NCBI GenBank assembly: GCA_037954325.1
Contig: JBBMNZ010000003.1
Location: 3,378,965-3,442,964 of the forward strand
Length of the DNA stretch: 64,000 bases
Direction: 5' to 3'
DNA from: Fistularia commersonii
Taxonomy: Eukaryota; Chordata; Actinopteri; Syngnathiformes; Fistulariidae
Under the pieces are notes generated by a model that saw only the letters and a program-made list of their open reading frames with translations, made no database searches and was not told the origin of the DNA. Position 1 is the first letter of the stretch. Each line of letters begins with the position of its first letter. Shown here in pieces: positions 1-13,100 of this stretch. A program made the position numbers and the translations under genes.

Positions 1-94
1 CCAGCGTAAGGCTGGTTTCGGGGGCGACGCTTGGCGAACGGCTGATGTCGCAACACGTTGCACTCGACCAACTTTCAACATGCTTTCATTAGAT

Positions 95-375
95 ATCGCC
101 GTAATCGTGAAAAGGGGGACGGCACGTTAGATGTTTTGGAAACAAGGCCGGAGAGGCTAGACCGAGATGGTTTGGTCGTGTACGGAGGAGGGACGGTAAA
201 TATATCGGCAGAAGGATAATGAGGTCGGAGCTGCCGGCAGAAGGCCAAGAGGAAGACCACGGAGGAGATTTATGGATGAAGTGAAAGAGGTCATGGAGTT
301 AGTTGGAGTGAGAGAAGAGGATACAGAGAATAGGATCAGACGGAGGAACTTGATTCGCTGCCGAAAGAAAAAGAA
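95..375 (+). mobile_element. LINE reverse transcriptase C-terminal tail, decayed
   Basis: Read on the + strand, 165-216 gives RWFGRVRRRDGKYIGRR and, after a frameshift, 248-360 gives RGRPRRRFMDEVKEVMEL followed by VGVREEDTENRIRRRNLIRC. This is the familiar end of the reverse transcriptase of teleost non-LTR retrotransposons (RWFGHV..RD..YIGRR, then GRP..R..D.VKED). A frameshift separates the two blocks and the copy is 5'-truncated, so it is inactive. Two more tails of the same type lie at 16015-16432 and 55990-56300. Confidence 0.8.
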
Positions 376-939
376 GTCAAAAGACCAAGTGAAGTATGGC
401 CGGCTTTTGTTCAAAGGCTGGCAACATTTACACATTCGCCCGTCGGATCGCCGAGGCGCATGAAACGAGCCTAAATCACGTCTGCTTTCATTTAAGAAAA
501 TCACTTGAACATCAGTCTTTCCTGGATATTCTTACCGCACATGTTCGGATGCAGGTTTGTCTTTTAGTGGATCCATGCCTGACTTCACTCTGGACTCAAG
601 TGTGAAGAGACTGGATACCTATTTCTAGACTTGTGTGGAAAGGCCTGCACGTGTCTTGGCTTACGTCTTTACAAAAGTTCAGTTTTCATCATCAGACAAG
701 GAGGATCAGATTGTAAAGTGATTCAAAAAATCCAAACTCAAGACATGCTTGAAGCGGTTTCATTGATTGGACTGATGATTTCCTCCATCTGATAACACTC
801 GGCACTATTCTTACATTATTCTTACTATTCTTACGTTAAAATAAGTATTAAAACCTGGGAAACTGAGACGCGACTTGTAAAACCCTTGTAAAACCCATCA
901 CATGACCAAAGTAATATCACAACAATATCACAACAATAG

Positions 940-1165
940 CACTTTCAACTTGCAAAATACATATTTTATTGCCTGTTTATATATTGTATAGTTATTTTAT
1001 TGCCTATCTGTATATTTTATACATATTGTCTATTTTGTACAGTTTTATATTTGTATTGTCCAGGACTACAGATGGAAATTAGCTATAAGCTACAATCTGG
1101 TACAAACATCTCAGCCTCTGTGCTTAATGTAATTGTACACTATCCTAATAAACTCCTAAACAAAT
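940..1165 (+). mobile_element. Probable LINE 3' untranslated end
   Basis: The stretch contains a TGTATTGTCCAGGACTACAG then ATGGAAATTAGCTAT motif followed by a short spacer and an A-rich end with overlapping AATAAA-like signals. This sequence recurs at the 3' ends of many teleost LINE copies, which is my basis for the call. No coding part is recognisable. It may or may not belong to the same insertion as the reverse transcriptase remnant at 95-375. Confidence 0.45.
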
Positions 1166-1990
1166 AAAACAAACCAAACAATGACTTGGTCTCAGACCGA
1201 CCGTTTCTGCAGGTGCGAAATTCCCTCGGGTCACAATTCCGCTGAGCTTTGGAGAAGTTGCTTGTTTGACAGAAATGCTAAGTGGTGGTGAGGCCGTGTC
1301 CTGCAGACCGTCACCGAGGCCCTTTAACTCCCGGGGCGAGCGACGTGTCTGTCATGACTGTCTAAATCCAGCTCTGTTGTTTTTAAGCGCCGTTGCCATA
1401 AGAGGTGGAAACTGCATCGGCGGGAGTGCGCGCGCAAAACCGGCTGCTGGCAGAATCCCGAGCAAAAGGCGAACGGAGGGAGCGGAGTGGGAAGACACAC
1501 TATCTCAGCTGACGTGAATCTGCAGATGGCTATGTTAACATCTCACCACTAATTATATGCTACAATCATTAGGATTTATGTGGTGCGCTATGAAAATATC
1601 TACGTGTCAGCAAAATTAAAGGTTTTTTTTTTTCTTTGTAACAAAAAAAAAAACAACAAAATAATTACTGTCATTTATAAGTGGTTTGCACTCATTGCAA
1701 GGAGGCCCAGGTTTTAGTTCGCCAGCCTTTAAAATGTTCCCTTTGCCAGTGTAATCTGTTGCAGTGTGGTTTACATTTGGGAAAGAAATACACTGAAAAG
1801 TTTGTCCGCAGTAAGCCATGTTCCCTCTTGAAGTAAATTAGCAATTTGTTAATTGAGATTTTTATTTTGACATTAACACAACTTTTCCGTTCCCTTTTTT
1901 TTGTCTTTGTTTTGTAACATGTATTTTTCACTGTTATCATTTTCTAATTTTCTACCCTTCTCTCCAGTGGGATTGTTAGCAAAAAGGAAA

Positions 1991-2017
1991 AATATGAGTG
2001 TTCTAAACACTCATATT
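1991..2017. repeat. Short perfect inverted repeat
   Basis: AATATGAGTGTT (1991-2002) and its exact reverse complement (2006-2017) flank a 3-nt loop. It lies in AT-rich intron with nothing recognisable around it. Confidence 0.8.
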
Positions 2018-3227
2018 CAAGGGCTGCAAAGGGTAAATTGACAAGAAACTTGGAAAAAAAAAGCAAAAAAATAAAAAAATTTAATCAGTACTTGAATTAC
2101 TACTTTTCTTTGAAGGTATCAGGGAAACAAAATTTCAAATTAAAGTGAAAAGCGAAATGGAAATGGAAAGTAGCTTTATATGTAACATATCATCGTAACT
2201 TCTACTTTAATACCTAATGTCGTATGCCATCCCTTTAATAGTTACCGTAATAATAATAAGGAGAATATTAACAGAAATGTTTATAGAGCCCTCGACGTCA
2301 CTGCTGTACAAGAGAAAAGGGATAAGACTTGGATACAAATGAATAACAACACATTCAGTGCTTTTACTCAGCAAAGTTAGCACTCCCATTGAAAATGATG
2401 ATGCCCACGTTTATTTTGGGCAGTGTAGCTCACTCCACCTGACCGTGCCCATGTTTCTTTTTGTGTTTCGCGGTGCGAATTACTTACCAACCTATAACAA
2501 GTCAACCCCGCTTTCCGACTGGCCCTATGATGTCATCGAGTAACATCCCCCCTGCTTAGTGACCGTAAACACCCTGGCGGATGCTGGCGTTGCAACAATA
2601 GAAGCGTTTTGCCCTAAAATGGCTTCGAAACTGGCGTTTGCGCAATTAGTCGATTTAAAAAAATCTTGGATAACAGAATTTTGTGACAAGGGGAATAATG
2701 AGGGGAAAAGCTAGGGAACGCAACAAAAGAGGATCTCTTTTCCAAGATTGCACAAAGCATAAGTCGCCGGCATCCACCCCACCCGTTCGACACGTGACCA
2801 TCTGTGTGAGCCCAAGTCCACAGGAAGTTACAGGCCGGGGAGTCCTCATGTGGTTCCCTGGTACGTTCCTTCTGTGAGGATCTGAGCCTTTGTCTTACCC
2901 CCAAACCTGAGCCTGCATTGGATAAATTAACGTCTGAAGACAGGCGGCACACATGAAGGAGGGCGCAGCTCACTATCTTGGGAAACTAAAGCCAAAGGGT
3001 GTTGTGTGTACAGTCAGAATATATTTAGATGGCGTATTATCTCATTTTTGGACGGTCTCCAGATGCCTGTTTTCCGATAGTGATGCATGTCACGATATCA
3101 GCTTCAGTACGGAAGACTGCGTTGGCATTTGACAAAGTCATTAAATGTGTCCCCGCAATGATTATCAGTTTTAACTGGTATAATTCTGGTATAATATATG
3201 TTTAAGTGGTCTTTTGGCTACATGCTG

Positions 3228-3290
3228 ATAAGATTACTTTATTGATCACCATAGGGGAAACAGTTATAGTGTCAGTAAATTTGAATATAA
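3228..3290 (-). mobile_element. Possible LINE 3' tail fragment, antisense
   Basis: TTACTTTATTGATCACCATA then GGGGAAACAGTTATAGT resembles the reverse complement of LINE tails ending in '..TTCCCC..GGGATCAATAAAGTA'. The match is short and from memory of the tail pattern only. Confidence 0.35.
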
Positions 3291-6200
3291 ATGTAAATAT
3301 AGAAACTATTAGAGGATAGCAAAAGGCGTCCACAAATGAAAAAACAATAACAACAGCATGGGTGAGAGAATGGACAACAGAATGGGGGGGAGAAAAAAAA
3401 AGGGTGAAAATAGACGACCAAACGACAACAAAAGAGATAGGAAAATAAATTGTTACAATAGCAATGATGAAAATAAACAAAAATCAGCAGGATACGAATG
3501 GGCTGAGACCAACAAGGATAAAATAGAGTTAGGGCGTGACACGTGTGATGATGTTTTGGTTAATTTCATGATGTCAAAGAACTTTCTTGAAGATTCGTTG
3601 ACCAACTGCCAATCAAGTCACGCCATTTAGACATTTGTCCACTTCTGGATGGAAAAAAAAATGTATCACACTTGTTTAAATTCCTGACATAAAAAAAAGA
3701 ACAGAATGGCATACGCTATTTGACATACATCATAATATTGCCCGACCCTCGCGAAACGGTACGATTGGGTTTCCAGCGCGTCACGTAATCAGGTGTCTCT
3801 TGTCCGAGCTCAGCGTGTGATGGAAAAATTCCGTCTTTACCCTCGGCCCCATGCTCTCCTGCGACGACAGACGTCTTATCTCTTTTTAAAAGCAGGAGGC
3901 CTTTTTTTTTTTGTTTTTTTTTAATCGAATTGGGCCAGTAGTGTTATATTGAGAAGGCAATAAACCTGCGATTGCTTATCTGTTGTTGCGCTCGTGTGGT
4001 AAATGAAAGGGGCTGGATGAGCGATGTGAAATATGTGTTTGGACTATTTCATTTCAGCTAGATGTAAGAAGATACCATTTGTTACCATAGATAGATGGCA
4101 TGTGTTTGTTGGCAGGGGTGTGTCATGAAGACTTGATCAGTATCAACAGACTTGGCACTGAAAATACCTTTTATTAAATGTTACTCATTCTGAGTCAATA
4201 TCATTTCCCCCCTCACATTAGTACACAAAATACTCATTTAAAAAGCTAAGCTGAAGAATTATTTAAAAAAAAAAGGCATGAAAATGTGGATTGGCTAATT
4301 GTGATTTTTTTTTTTTCCAATGGTTTGGGTTGTTTAGATTTTTAATTTTTTTTTATTTTTTTTATAGGTATTACATCAAAATTCTAATTTTCTTTGAAAA
4401 ACACATGAAACCCCAAAATTTGAAAGAGCATTTTAACACAAGATTCACTGTTTCTCACTGTGGTTTGAATATTGCAGTAGGCAAATAAGCAATTTAAATT
4501 AAATTTCAATTGATTGTGAAGCCTGTGTGTGTGTGTGTTTACATCATGTTTCATATGCATGCATAATATTAAGCAAATGACAAGAGCCCTATCATTAAAT
4601 CCAAACCATCTACCAGTGAATGCAAGTAGGATGTGCATGGGGGAAGTGATGCTTCTCAACGATAAGTTTGCCTCAGTCGGTGTGTTTGCTCTATTATCAT
4701 CCAAAGCAGCATTTTTTTATCTCACTAATTGGATATATTTACTGAAAGGGGAAGGATGTTTTGACAAGACAGATCAGATATCTCTACTTTGTAAACTTCT
4801 GAGATTTCATTTAAAGAGGCCAAAGTGACTTTTTTGATAGCCATAGGATGCTTAAGGTGTGTTTTTGTTGATTTATTCTTTTTAATACAAAAAAAAAAAA
4901 AAAGATCACCTGAAAGAATACGACAAGATGCTGCCAAAATTAAATACGATTAGACCCGTGTCCTGCGGTTTAAATACGAAGACCAGTATTTACTTTACTT
5001 CAGCGCGGCAACATAGAAAGCTGTTCTCGCGGACAAAGTTTGGCTGGGTTGTTGACGGTGATCACGGTGTTGCCTGAGTCAGCAGTGTTTCAACACAATG
5101 TCACATCAAGGTTATTCCTCTGGCTCTCCTGCCTGTTTGATTTACGCTTTTAATCTCTATATTAGTCGTTGGTTTTTCTCCCCGTTTAGTGAATTAAAGG
5201 TTTTGAAAACTGTGTTCGACCCTGGATTTTGCACCTTGAATGAAGCTGCAGGAAGCGGTTACTATATACCGGCAGGGAGATGGAATAAAAAGGGACAAAA
5301 AAACACTGTGTTGGGGTTTAACTTGGTCAGCATTGATACTTTGATTATTTAACACAAAAATGCAAATTCCGCAGGAGCTTGCATAGTTTATGCTCTTCGT
5401 CAGACACCAAAAGCAGCTTTGTTCAATTTTTAGCCCATTGGCTCGTTCCATCAACCTCACTTAGCCGAGCGGGAATTCTTCATTTTAAGGTGTCAGTTTA
5501 AATTTTTTTTATTAAATACGCAAATAAGAATTCATGTGACGACGCGTAGACATAATGTAAATGAAGTAGGTATTACAATTGGTCGAATTTTGATGATTTT
5601 TTTTTGTTTCTTGGGAGGAATAACATCCTTCCCCTCCTTTCAGTATTTGAGTGAGCTAAGCTAGCTAGTTGCCTCCTAATATGATACAAAATCATATTTG
5701 CTTAATAATTTTATAATGGGATTAGACACATCTAATCATGTTTTAGCAAGTGGAAAAGCACTTAATTTTACAGGGTGCTTCAGTTTTAAAGAAGTGGGCG
5801 ACACGACAGGGACATGAGCTAGCTTGTGTTGTTTGTGATGCTACCACAACTGCAACTCACTTAAATGTCTCACGATACACATTCTAATTTTGGGAAGGGA
5901 ATTTTGATCTATTCCTATTGACTGTCTTCCAAAAATACTTTTTTGTTTCCAATCAAATCCGAAATGGGCAAGCTGACTAACTTCTTTCTAACTAACCTGA
6001 TTTTTGCAATATCGTACCAAACACAAAGTGTTTCTTGAAAGGAGTCATCGTGGTGTTTGTGTGTTTCACATGATTTTGACGGTTCAAAAACAAAAGTAAA
6101 TCATCTGTAATGGTCAGACAAGTGACTAAGGTGAAAGATATGTTTACCCCGATCATGGACAAATATCTGAAAACACCACTGTCCTGCCTGGAGATGTTAA

Positions 6201-6293
6201 AAAGAACTGAGAAAAACACTAAATCAAGGGATGCAATAAAGAAAGGTGACAATTACATTGCATTTTCTGCAAATAAAAAATAGAGATGCATTA

Positions 6294-6852
6294 CAGTATA
6301 CCCTTGTTTTTCACGGGGGTTACGTTCCAAAAAGAACCCGTGATAGGCAACATCCGTGAAGTAGAAACCTTTATTTTTCTTTACAATTATTATACAATTA
6401 AATACTCTATTATACATTGCTGCTGTCGTCCTTATGATTTTTCTTCCTTTATGGAACGAACGGGAGATTCATTCCTTCCGTAATGCCGACCTACAGCCGC
6501 ATAGCTTTTAGCTTCCCTTAGCATGTCCAGAAGTTTAACTTTATCTGCAATAGATAGCATCTTCTCCTGCCTTTTGGGCCCTGCCGCAGCTGCTTTTGTC
6601 GCTCCAGAGCGTTTTGTCAACATTATGGGTTTTAAATGAGAATTTTGCAAGAGAATTTGCACGTAGGTAATGTAAATTTGGCAAGCTGTTTTACGTACGT
6701 GTACATATTAAACTGCAACGTTATTGACGCACAGGTAGAGAAGAAGCGGAGTGACTTTTTAGCCAATCAGAATGTAGAACACGATGCACGATGTAAATCC
6801 GTGAAGTAGCGAAACCGTGAAAAGTAAACCGCGTTCTAGCGAGGGATCACTG
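6294..6852 (-). mobile_element. Tigger/pogo-like DNA transposon, internally deleted
   Basis: The left end CAGTATACCCTTG and the reverse complement of the right end, CAGTGATCCCTCG, are matching terminal inverted repeats of the Tigger type. On the minus strand 6662-6432 encodes a 76-residue piece with KLLDMLREAKSYAAVGRHYG, the N-terminal CENP-B/Psq-like helix-turn-helix that in Tigger transposases binds the repeats. The DDE catalytic domain is missing, so the copy is non-autonomous. The expected TA target duplication is clear only at the left edge. Confidence 0.78.
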
Positions 6853-7002
6853 CATATAAATGTATTTTAAAGACCAGAGTGTCATCTTTAACCTTGACAC
6901 CAAGGTATTAACCAAATCGAAATGTTTGTGCAGCGACACACCCCTGCTCGTGAGGTCTTTTCAATCCCAGGGGGAATTAATGACACATCTTCTGTTTTCC
7001 AG

Positions 7003-7128
7003 GGTGTATGCTGTGTTTTGGCCAGTCCGCCTTTTTCCGCTTCAACCACCCTGAAGAAGCTTTCAGGATGAAGAGTATGATGCACCAGGGAGGAAGCGTC
7101 TCCACCGGGGACTACAAACTGTGTGCAG
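7003..7128 (+). CDS. phldb1: phldb1 exon: end of the FHA domain
   Basis: The acceptor is CTGTTTTCCAG at 6992-7002 and the donor is GCAG|GTACC at 7128/7129. The exon starts with the last two bases of a codon and reads CMLCFGQSAFFRFNHPEEAF then RMKSM. This is the final strand of the FHA fold in LL5-alpha, shared with kinesin-3 type FHA domains (FRFNHPxEA). It ends after the first base of a codon that completes as Asp in the next exon. The Ser/Arg/Asn phosphopeptide-binding loops of the FHA domain must be encoded upstream. This is the most 5' exon I can support in the window. Confidence 0.93.
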
Positions 7129-10100
7129 GTACCGCATTGCACGGACGAGCGCGTCGCACATTACGGTCCCTCATTATACTGTTTTACTGTATTTCCTCTC
7201 AGTGCTACGGCTTAACAGGCCAGGGACAAACACGGCCCCAGTGAATAAAAACACTGACCCTTTGTCCCGTTAATAACAAGGCCTAAATAAGCATTTTTCT
7301 CCCACCCATAAATGAATGGGTCACACTGTTGCACACTGGTGACAAGGAGCAATTAGAGCAGCACGGTTTTAACAGGTGGCTATTTGCACAGAAATAACCC
7401 GTGTATCCCCTTTCTTTTTTTTTTTAATCAACTTGTAAGGACAGAGGACGCATAGCGCACGTATTGCTCAGTGATTTACTGTGCAATTCTGGTCTTGTAT
7501 GAGGCTGTCTGTTTTTACAACGCAGTGTTATACTCTTTTTACATTATATTTGTCCTTCAGAATCTGAATCAGAATAAATCTGATTTGAATTTGAGGCTGA
7601 TCCTAATTTTCTGACGTTTTTGTTGTTTTTCTTTTGATCAAATGTCATTTCTTTGCTCACGTTTAGGTGATTTTTTCTAGCCGATTCCGTCGTCTTGTTT
7701 TTCAAGTAATTTCTCGCTCCCTTTTCATTTTTCGATTACATTTGACAGATTTTAGTGGCATTCTGTGCTGGTATTTATAATCATCCAGTTGAAAATTGTG
7801 CACTGTCATTTTTTTAAAACATATCTGTTGATTTGCAACATTTTGCAAAATGAAGACATTTATACGCTATTCCCTGTATATCACGTGTCAAACTCGTGGC
7901 CCGCCATGTCATTTTATGTGGCCCGCGGGAACGTCTTAAAAGGTCTGATTGTGTTAAAATGAATAAGTCGATCACGTGCATTGACCATTAACTACATTTC
8001 CCACAATTCATGTTACTTGCGAAGTGACGGCATCCCGCCATCAGATTGCAGTGTATCCACATCAATGCGATTTTCAAGCGGAAACGAAAATTACAAATGA
8101 TCCCTAAATGTCCAGGAAAAGAAAAGTTGATGCAGGTGGAAGACTGTTTCAAGAAAGATGGGAATGCATATGCATCATTTTGGATTTGAGTAATACATTC
8201 ACAGTTATTTTAATTTAAGGAGTAGATGCATCTATTTTACATTACATTTGGTTACAATTACACTGTTTCTGTTACATGTGGCCCTTTGAGGGCAACCATT
8301 ATGCTGATGTGGCCATCAGTTAAAACCAATTTTGACACCCCTGCTGTATATTAATGTGCTGCTCAGCCCGTATTTGAATCAATTTCAGCTCTTCCAAAAA
8401 CGTTTAGAGGGAACACAGTTCTCCGGCGCATTAGCGTGGTTCTATATTACAGGAACGTAACTTTTGGCGTCAGCACCCGTTAAACCCAGAGGCCAGCCTG
8501 AAAGGTATCCAGCTGGGACAGGGAGCAGTGGCCAACACCATGCATGTTTTATGAGCATCTCATTCCTCCGCTTCTGCCGGGGAACTTGTCAGCTGCGTGC
8601 TTGTGCGCGTTCTGAAGCTCCTGTTTGGCAGCCATGTCAACTAAAGTGCATCTTTTCTTGGCCATCTACACTAGCAGGGGTCTGCCAGTGCAGCTAGTCA
8701 TTTCCCCCCGATTTGCTTGCGACACTGCCTGCCCCTGTGGGATAAGTATAGCTCGCAGGCTGGCTGGCTAGTGTGGACTTCCTGAAATAAAAGCCTTCCG
8801 TTGTTTAGGAAAGTGTCATTTTCCTCAATTATGGATTCCTGACTTGCATCCAGATGAATCCTTGATCTGGCGATAATCTCTGCATTTCTGTTATTTCTAT
8901 TTAGAAAAACTCTGAAATTACGCTTCTTATCTGTGTACAAAGTTAGGGGCAAACCCAGGAAAACCAAGTGTAATTAACGGTTTAATTTTCGTGGAAATTG
9001 ATAACCCACATTTCCTGGTTTATATGAGCTAGTGATGTCATCTCTGCTAGATCTCGACTCGATCGTTGGCGACATCCAATAGAGTCCGTGAAGAGCGATT
9101 GCAAACATATTCCATATATTCATATTAAATATCCACAAATGGCAATCATCTCACTAAAACCTGATAACTTTCTTATCATTGGCACACCAAAACAAAAACA
9201 ATCAAATAATGGGTTTAGGCTATAGTTGAAATAGCGATAATTCAAGTCAGATATTTTTGATAAACGAGTTTATCAAAAATAGTTTGTCAGTAATTTGACA
9301 CATATATAAAAGCTTTTGCTTATTTTGATCTGGAATCTTTAAAATTAGAATTTAGTTTTATATTACATAACCATGAGATGTTGGCAAGAGGGGCTGTTCC
9401 TTTGAACAGTGCTCTATTGTTATCATTTTTATTGTTTTTATTAGTATTATTTTTATTATCAATAATGATAGACAGTATAATAACAATTTTAATAACAAAA
9501 GTAAAAAACAATTATCTTCTAAATACAAATAATGTTTTCCCCAATTTACCCTATTATTCTATTATGAAACCGCATTTTTAAAGGTTTATTGCTTGTCTAT
9601 TCTTTCTTCATTTTCATTATAAAGCTGAGTTTTCTAAAGAGTGTTGAAATGTTATTTTTGGTAAAACAAAACGCTGAGCTGCCAGCTCTTTCCCGCTGGA
9701 GAAAAATCAGCTTAACTTCTAATGAACAATAAATTGGCACGGCTCTCTGTTGGCTAAAGGTTCACACACTGTCTCCTGGGGCTCCGTCCTGTTTCTGTTA
9801 CTGAATTAATGCACCTCTTGCATTTTGATGAGTAATAGTTCTCTCGCTCCGATCGCCGGTTGCGTAGCGATGGCCAGCTCTTCCCCGTCACCGTCTTTCT
9901 GCTTCCTCTACCATGATTCGACGTTTCCTGTTCTCTGTCAGGCCGACTACTGGCTTTGTGGCTCTGGACGCTTATTTAAAGTGGCCGCCGACTGAGGTTA
10001 CGGTATCTTTTTCACAGACTATTTATAAACCGATGGGTCCACTCAACCGTTTGCCATCCCGATGTGGCTTCCCCCCTCCTGTTGACTCTTGCCCCCGCCC

Positions 10101-13100
10101 ACCTTTCTTCGACGTGTTACCCTCGCGTCACCAGAAAATGTCTCTCTGTTGTGATGTGGTTGCTGTATCTGTCAATGTTTGCAAAAAAAAAGAAGAAAAT
10201 GCAGAGCCAGAATACAAGCTGAGGTTTGGCGAGGCATTTATGGTTCCACATGCTGAACCTCTTGTGTACAAGATGCATTTTATGAAGCACCAGTCAATCA
10301 ATTTGGAACAGTGAGTTTTAGACAACATACTGAAATTATTTACCATGTTGAGCCTCAAATTCCCCCTTTGCTTGTTCCTGTTCCAAACCAGTCAAATCCC
10401 TCATTTCCGACCCTGAACCCTCTTTCCCTTAATGTTTTACCATTCTGGATCAATAACTTCTCTGCTTGTATTTTCTGTGGGGAAAGTTCAGCCAGAAAGT
10501 ATGACACGAACGGTTCTAGTCAGCATCACTCCCAGAGCTGTTTGTTTTGATTTAATGCCTTTTTCCCCCCTTCCACATTCAAGGATTTTTATTCCAAAGT
10601 ACTGACCGCATCATCTATCCAGGCTTCCTGCTCGGTCTAGATATCGGAACATATCTAGACATGTATAGTCAAACATGATGAAGTGACATCAGCCTTATTT
10701 CTTTACTCTTATGGTCAAAACTATTGCGGTCACAGTTTTAGACGTCGCATTACACAAATAAGTCTTAATGCAAGTTGTAAAACGAGGTTTTTCCTGCAAA
10801 TTTCGTGACATTTTCTCCAGTTTTACCAATGCACCGATTGCCCCTGCCAGCCAGGTTTATTCCTAAACCTTTTTGGCGGTGGTGGTCTCTTTACTCATCA
10901 ACATCCAACAGAATCTGCGCTATGGAAACAGCAAGAGTGACAGGCTGTCAAATCTGCTGCTTCCAAACCAGTGCTGTACATCACTCTGGACAGGAGGCGC
11001 CAAGAGAAACGCACACACCGGAAATACAAGCAGTGTACTTTCAAAATAAAATCACAAACTCCCGTGAGCGGTACTTTTGTTTTTCAGAAGCTGAATCGAA
11101 GTATTTACGTAACACCCCTCCTAGTAGAAGCGGCGAAGCTTGTCTTATGGGCCACCTTTTTGTCAGATTGACGTATTTGTGGTTAGAAACAACTATATTG
11201 GAGTGTCTTTTTGGAAAGTCTCAACCGGAAGTGCAAACGGCACGTTGTAGGTGGCTTGACGTCAACGCAAGCGAAGGCAGCGCCGGTACCCCGGCTGAAA
11301 TATCCCTCGCTGGTGAGCCTCCATGTCTCCCGCGGTTTGTGGATTCTGGCGTGTGGCGAGGCTCCGTCACCTCCCTCCGGCCTGACAACGGTGTCTTAAG
11401 GATGAAGATCCCCGTGTTTGTCATATGGCAGCTTAACCCTCATCGAAAGTGACCGGTTCGCGGTTGTATTCAGTGATTCACGTGAGTAAACCCTCAGCTA
11501 AATGTCAGAAAAAGCGATCCGGACTGCTCACACACCAAAGTCCGTAAGAAAATCCTCCGCTTTGCGGTCACTTGGAGTTCCTGGAAAGAGACACGGGTTA
11601 CATCTCAACAGTAAATACGAGTTAGGATTGCGAAGATTGTGCCGCTGGATCCCGCGTACAGATCATCGTCAAATAGTTGGTTCATCGGGAAAGAATTGTA
11701 TCATGTGTGGATCACGATACAACACGAAGACGCTCATTCAGGGAACGTCAATAAAAGAACTAAACGGATGCCTCTTGCTATCGGTGGGGGAGACCGGTGG
11801 TGGAATCCCTGCCGACTTGTAGATGTCCACATATGTGATCGATTATTAAGAGTCATCCGATACCAAAGACGCGGATCGATCTTGAAGTTGGAAAACATTG
11901 AAGAGTGAGATTTTCAAACGAAGTTCGGCGTGCAGCCTCATGTGCCCTATGACATCATTGCATGGGCTTTCCTTGAGCAAGCGGCTGGTTGCCTTTTGCT
12001 CACTGTCGCCCTCCTCATCCCCCTCGGTTTTATTTATTTTCTGTACATTTCAAGCTGGTTTGCTAGAGATGGAATGACAGAAAGGGCTTCAGGAATAAAA
12101 TGCATTGTTGTTTCTGATGCGGGTAGATTGAATTATGTCGTGAGCGTCATTGTATGGCACAGTCGTGTCAGTGGAGCAGGGAGGAAGCTACTCCCATCCC
12201 ACTTGAGAAAGAACAGATAATACATTATTTGTGAGGCTTTTATATTTTTAAAACGCAGTTGACATTGGGACACATATTAGCAATGTCATCTAGAAGGATG
12301 AAATTACAGCTGCCCTCTTCTCTTCAAATACCCATTTTATAATTCAACGTGTCAAATCCAAATCAAACATGTCAGCTCTATTGTTTTTGCTTTTTTTTTT
12401 CCTGATACCTTTTATAATTGCTTAACCGTTGATGACACCTCAATGATTGGATTTTGACAGGCAACAAGTCCATTTAAACAGATTGAATTTAGCATTAATA
12501 GAACCTGATCTGCGCTCTGATCCCTGCCTCTGGGCCATGCTGGTGATTCTCCCACGTGGCCCTGTGTTTCTGTTGTCATAATCTACTATGCTGACATTAA
12601 AGAGAGACGGTTAAGATTAGATTACTTGGCCTGTGTCCTACGCTCCTTTGGGCCGCACAGTAATTGCGTTATACAGGCACATTTTCTCCCGATCCCGACC
12701 TTCCCTGTCATTGCAGGTCTGTAAGAACATGTATTTGGTCCTGATTGTGAGAATGTTTCAGTGTTTTGCAACTAGATAATAGTTGGAGTTTGGCTGTTTT
12801 GGTGACTGACGCATTGCCAGACCGGATGAGAATACCTGAGTGTTAACTGCTTTGGATGTTCGCTTAAAAGAATCATAACCTGGTAAAACATTTTGAGAAA
12901 ATGCTGTGTATGGAGCCATTCTCGCTGAATTTGACAAAGTTCTGCGAACGCTGTAGAAAGAAGACTGTCCGGATTATTCAGCACATTTGGTTTTTGGCTT
13001 GTTTTTTTTACTCGGGTTGTATTGCAGACATATCACATTATGTTGCGCGTTATTTTTCTTCTTTTTATATCTCGTATTACATCGTAAAAAAATAAATGCT

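Larger units (their letters stand above)
1..7002 (+). other. Upstream intron of phldb1 (no coding exon found)
   Basis: The first coding exon I can find begins at 7003 and needs one base of a codon from an upstream exon, so this stretch should be intron. I looked for the rest of the FHA domain here and did not find it. It holds a LINE tail remnant (about 95-375), a second LINE 3' end (about 940-1165), a 12-bp hairpin (1991-2017), a short LINE-tail-like piece near 3228-3290, poly-T/poly-A runs, and a Tigger-like transposon (6294-6852). The rest is unremarkable AT-rich sequence. Confidence 0.6.

Noticed and set aside
1..7002. Upstream FHA exons of phldb1
   Set aside because: No segment with splice sites reads like the FHA core; they are probably beyond the window.
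10805..11452. 215-codon open frame on the + strand
   Set aside because: No family resemblance, no splice context, lies in a GC-richer intron patch where long frames arise by composition. Kept only as a low-interest observation.
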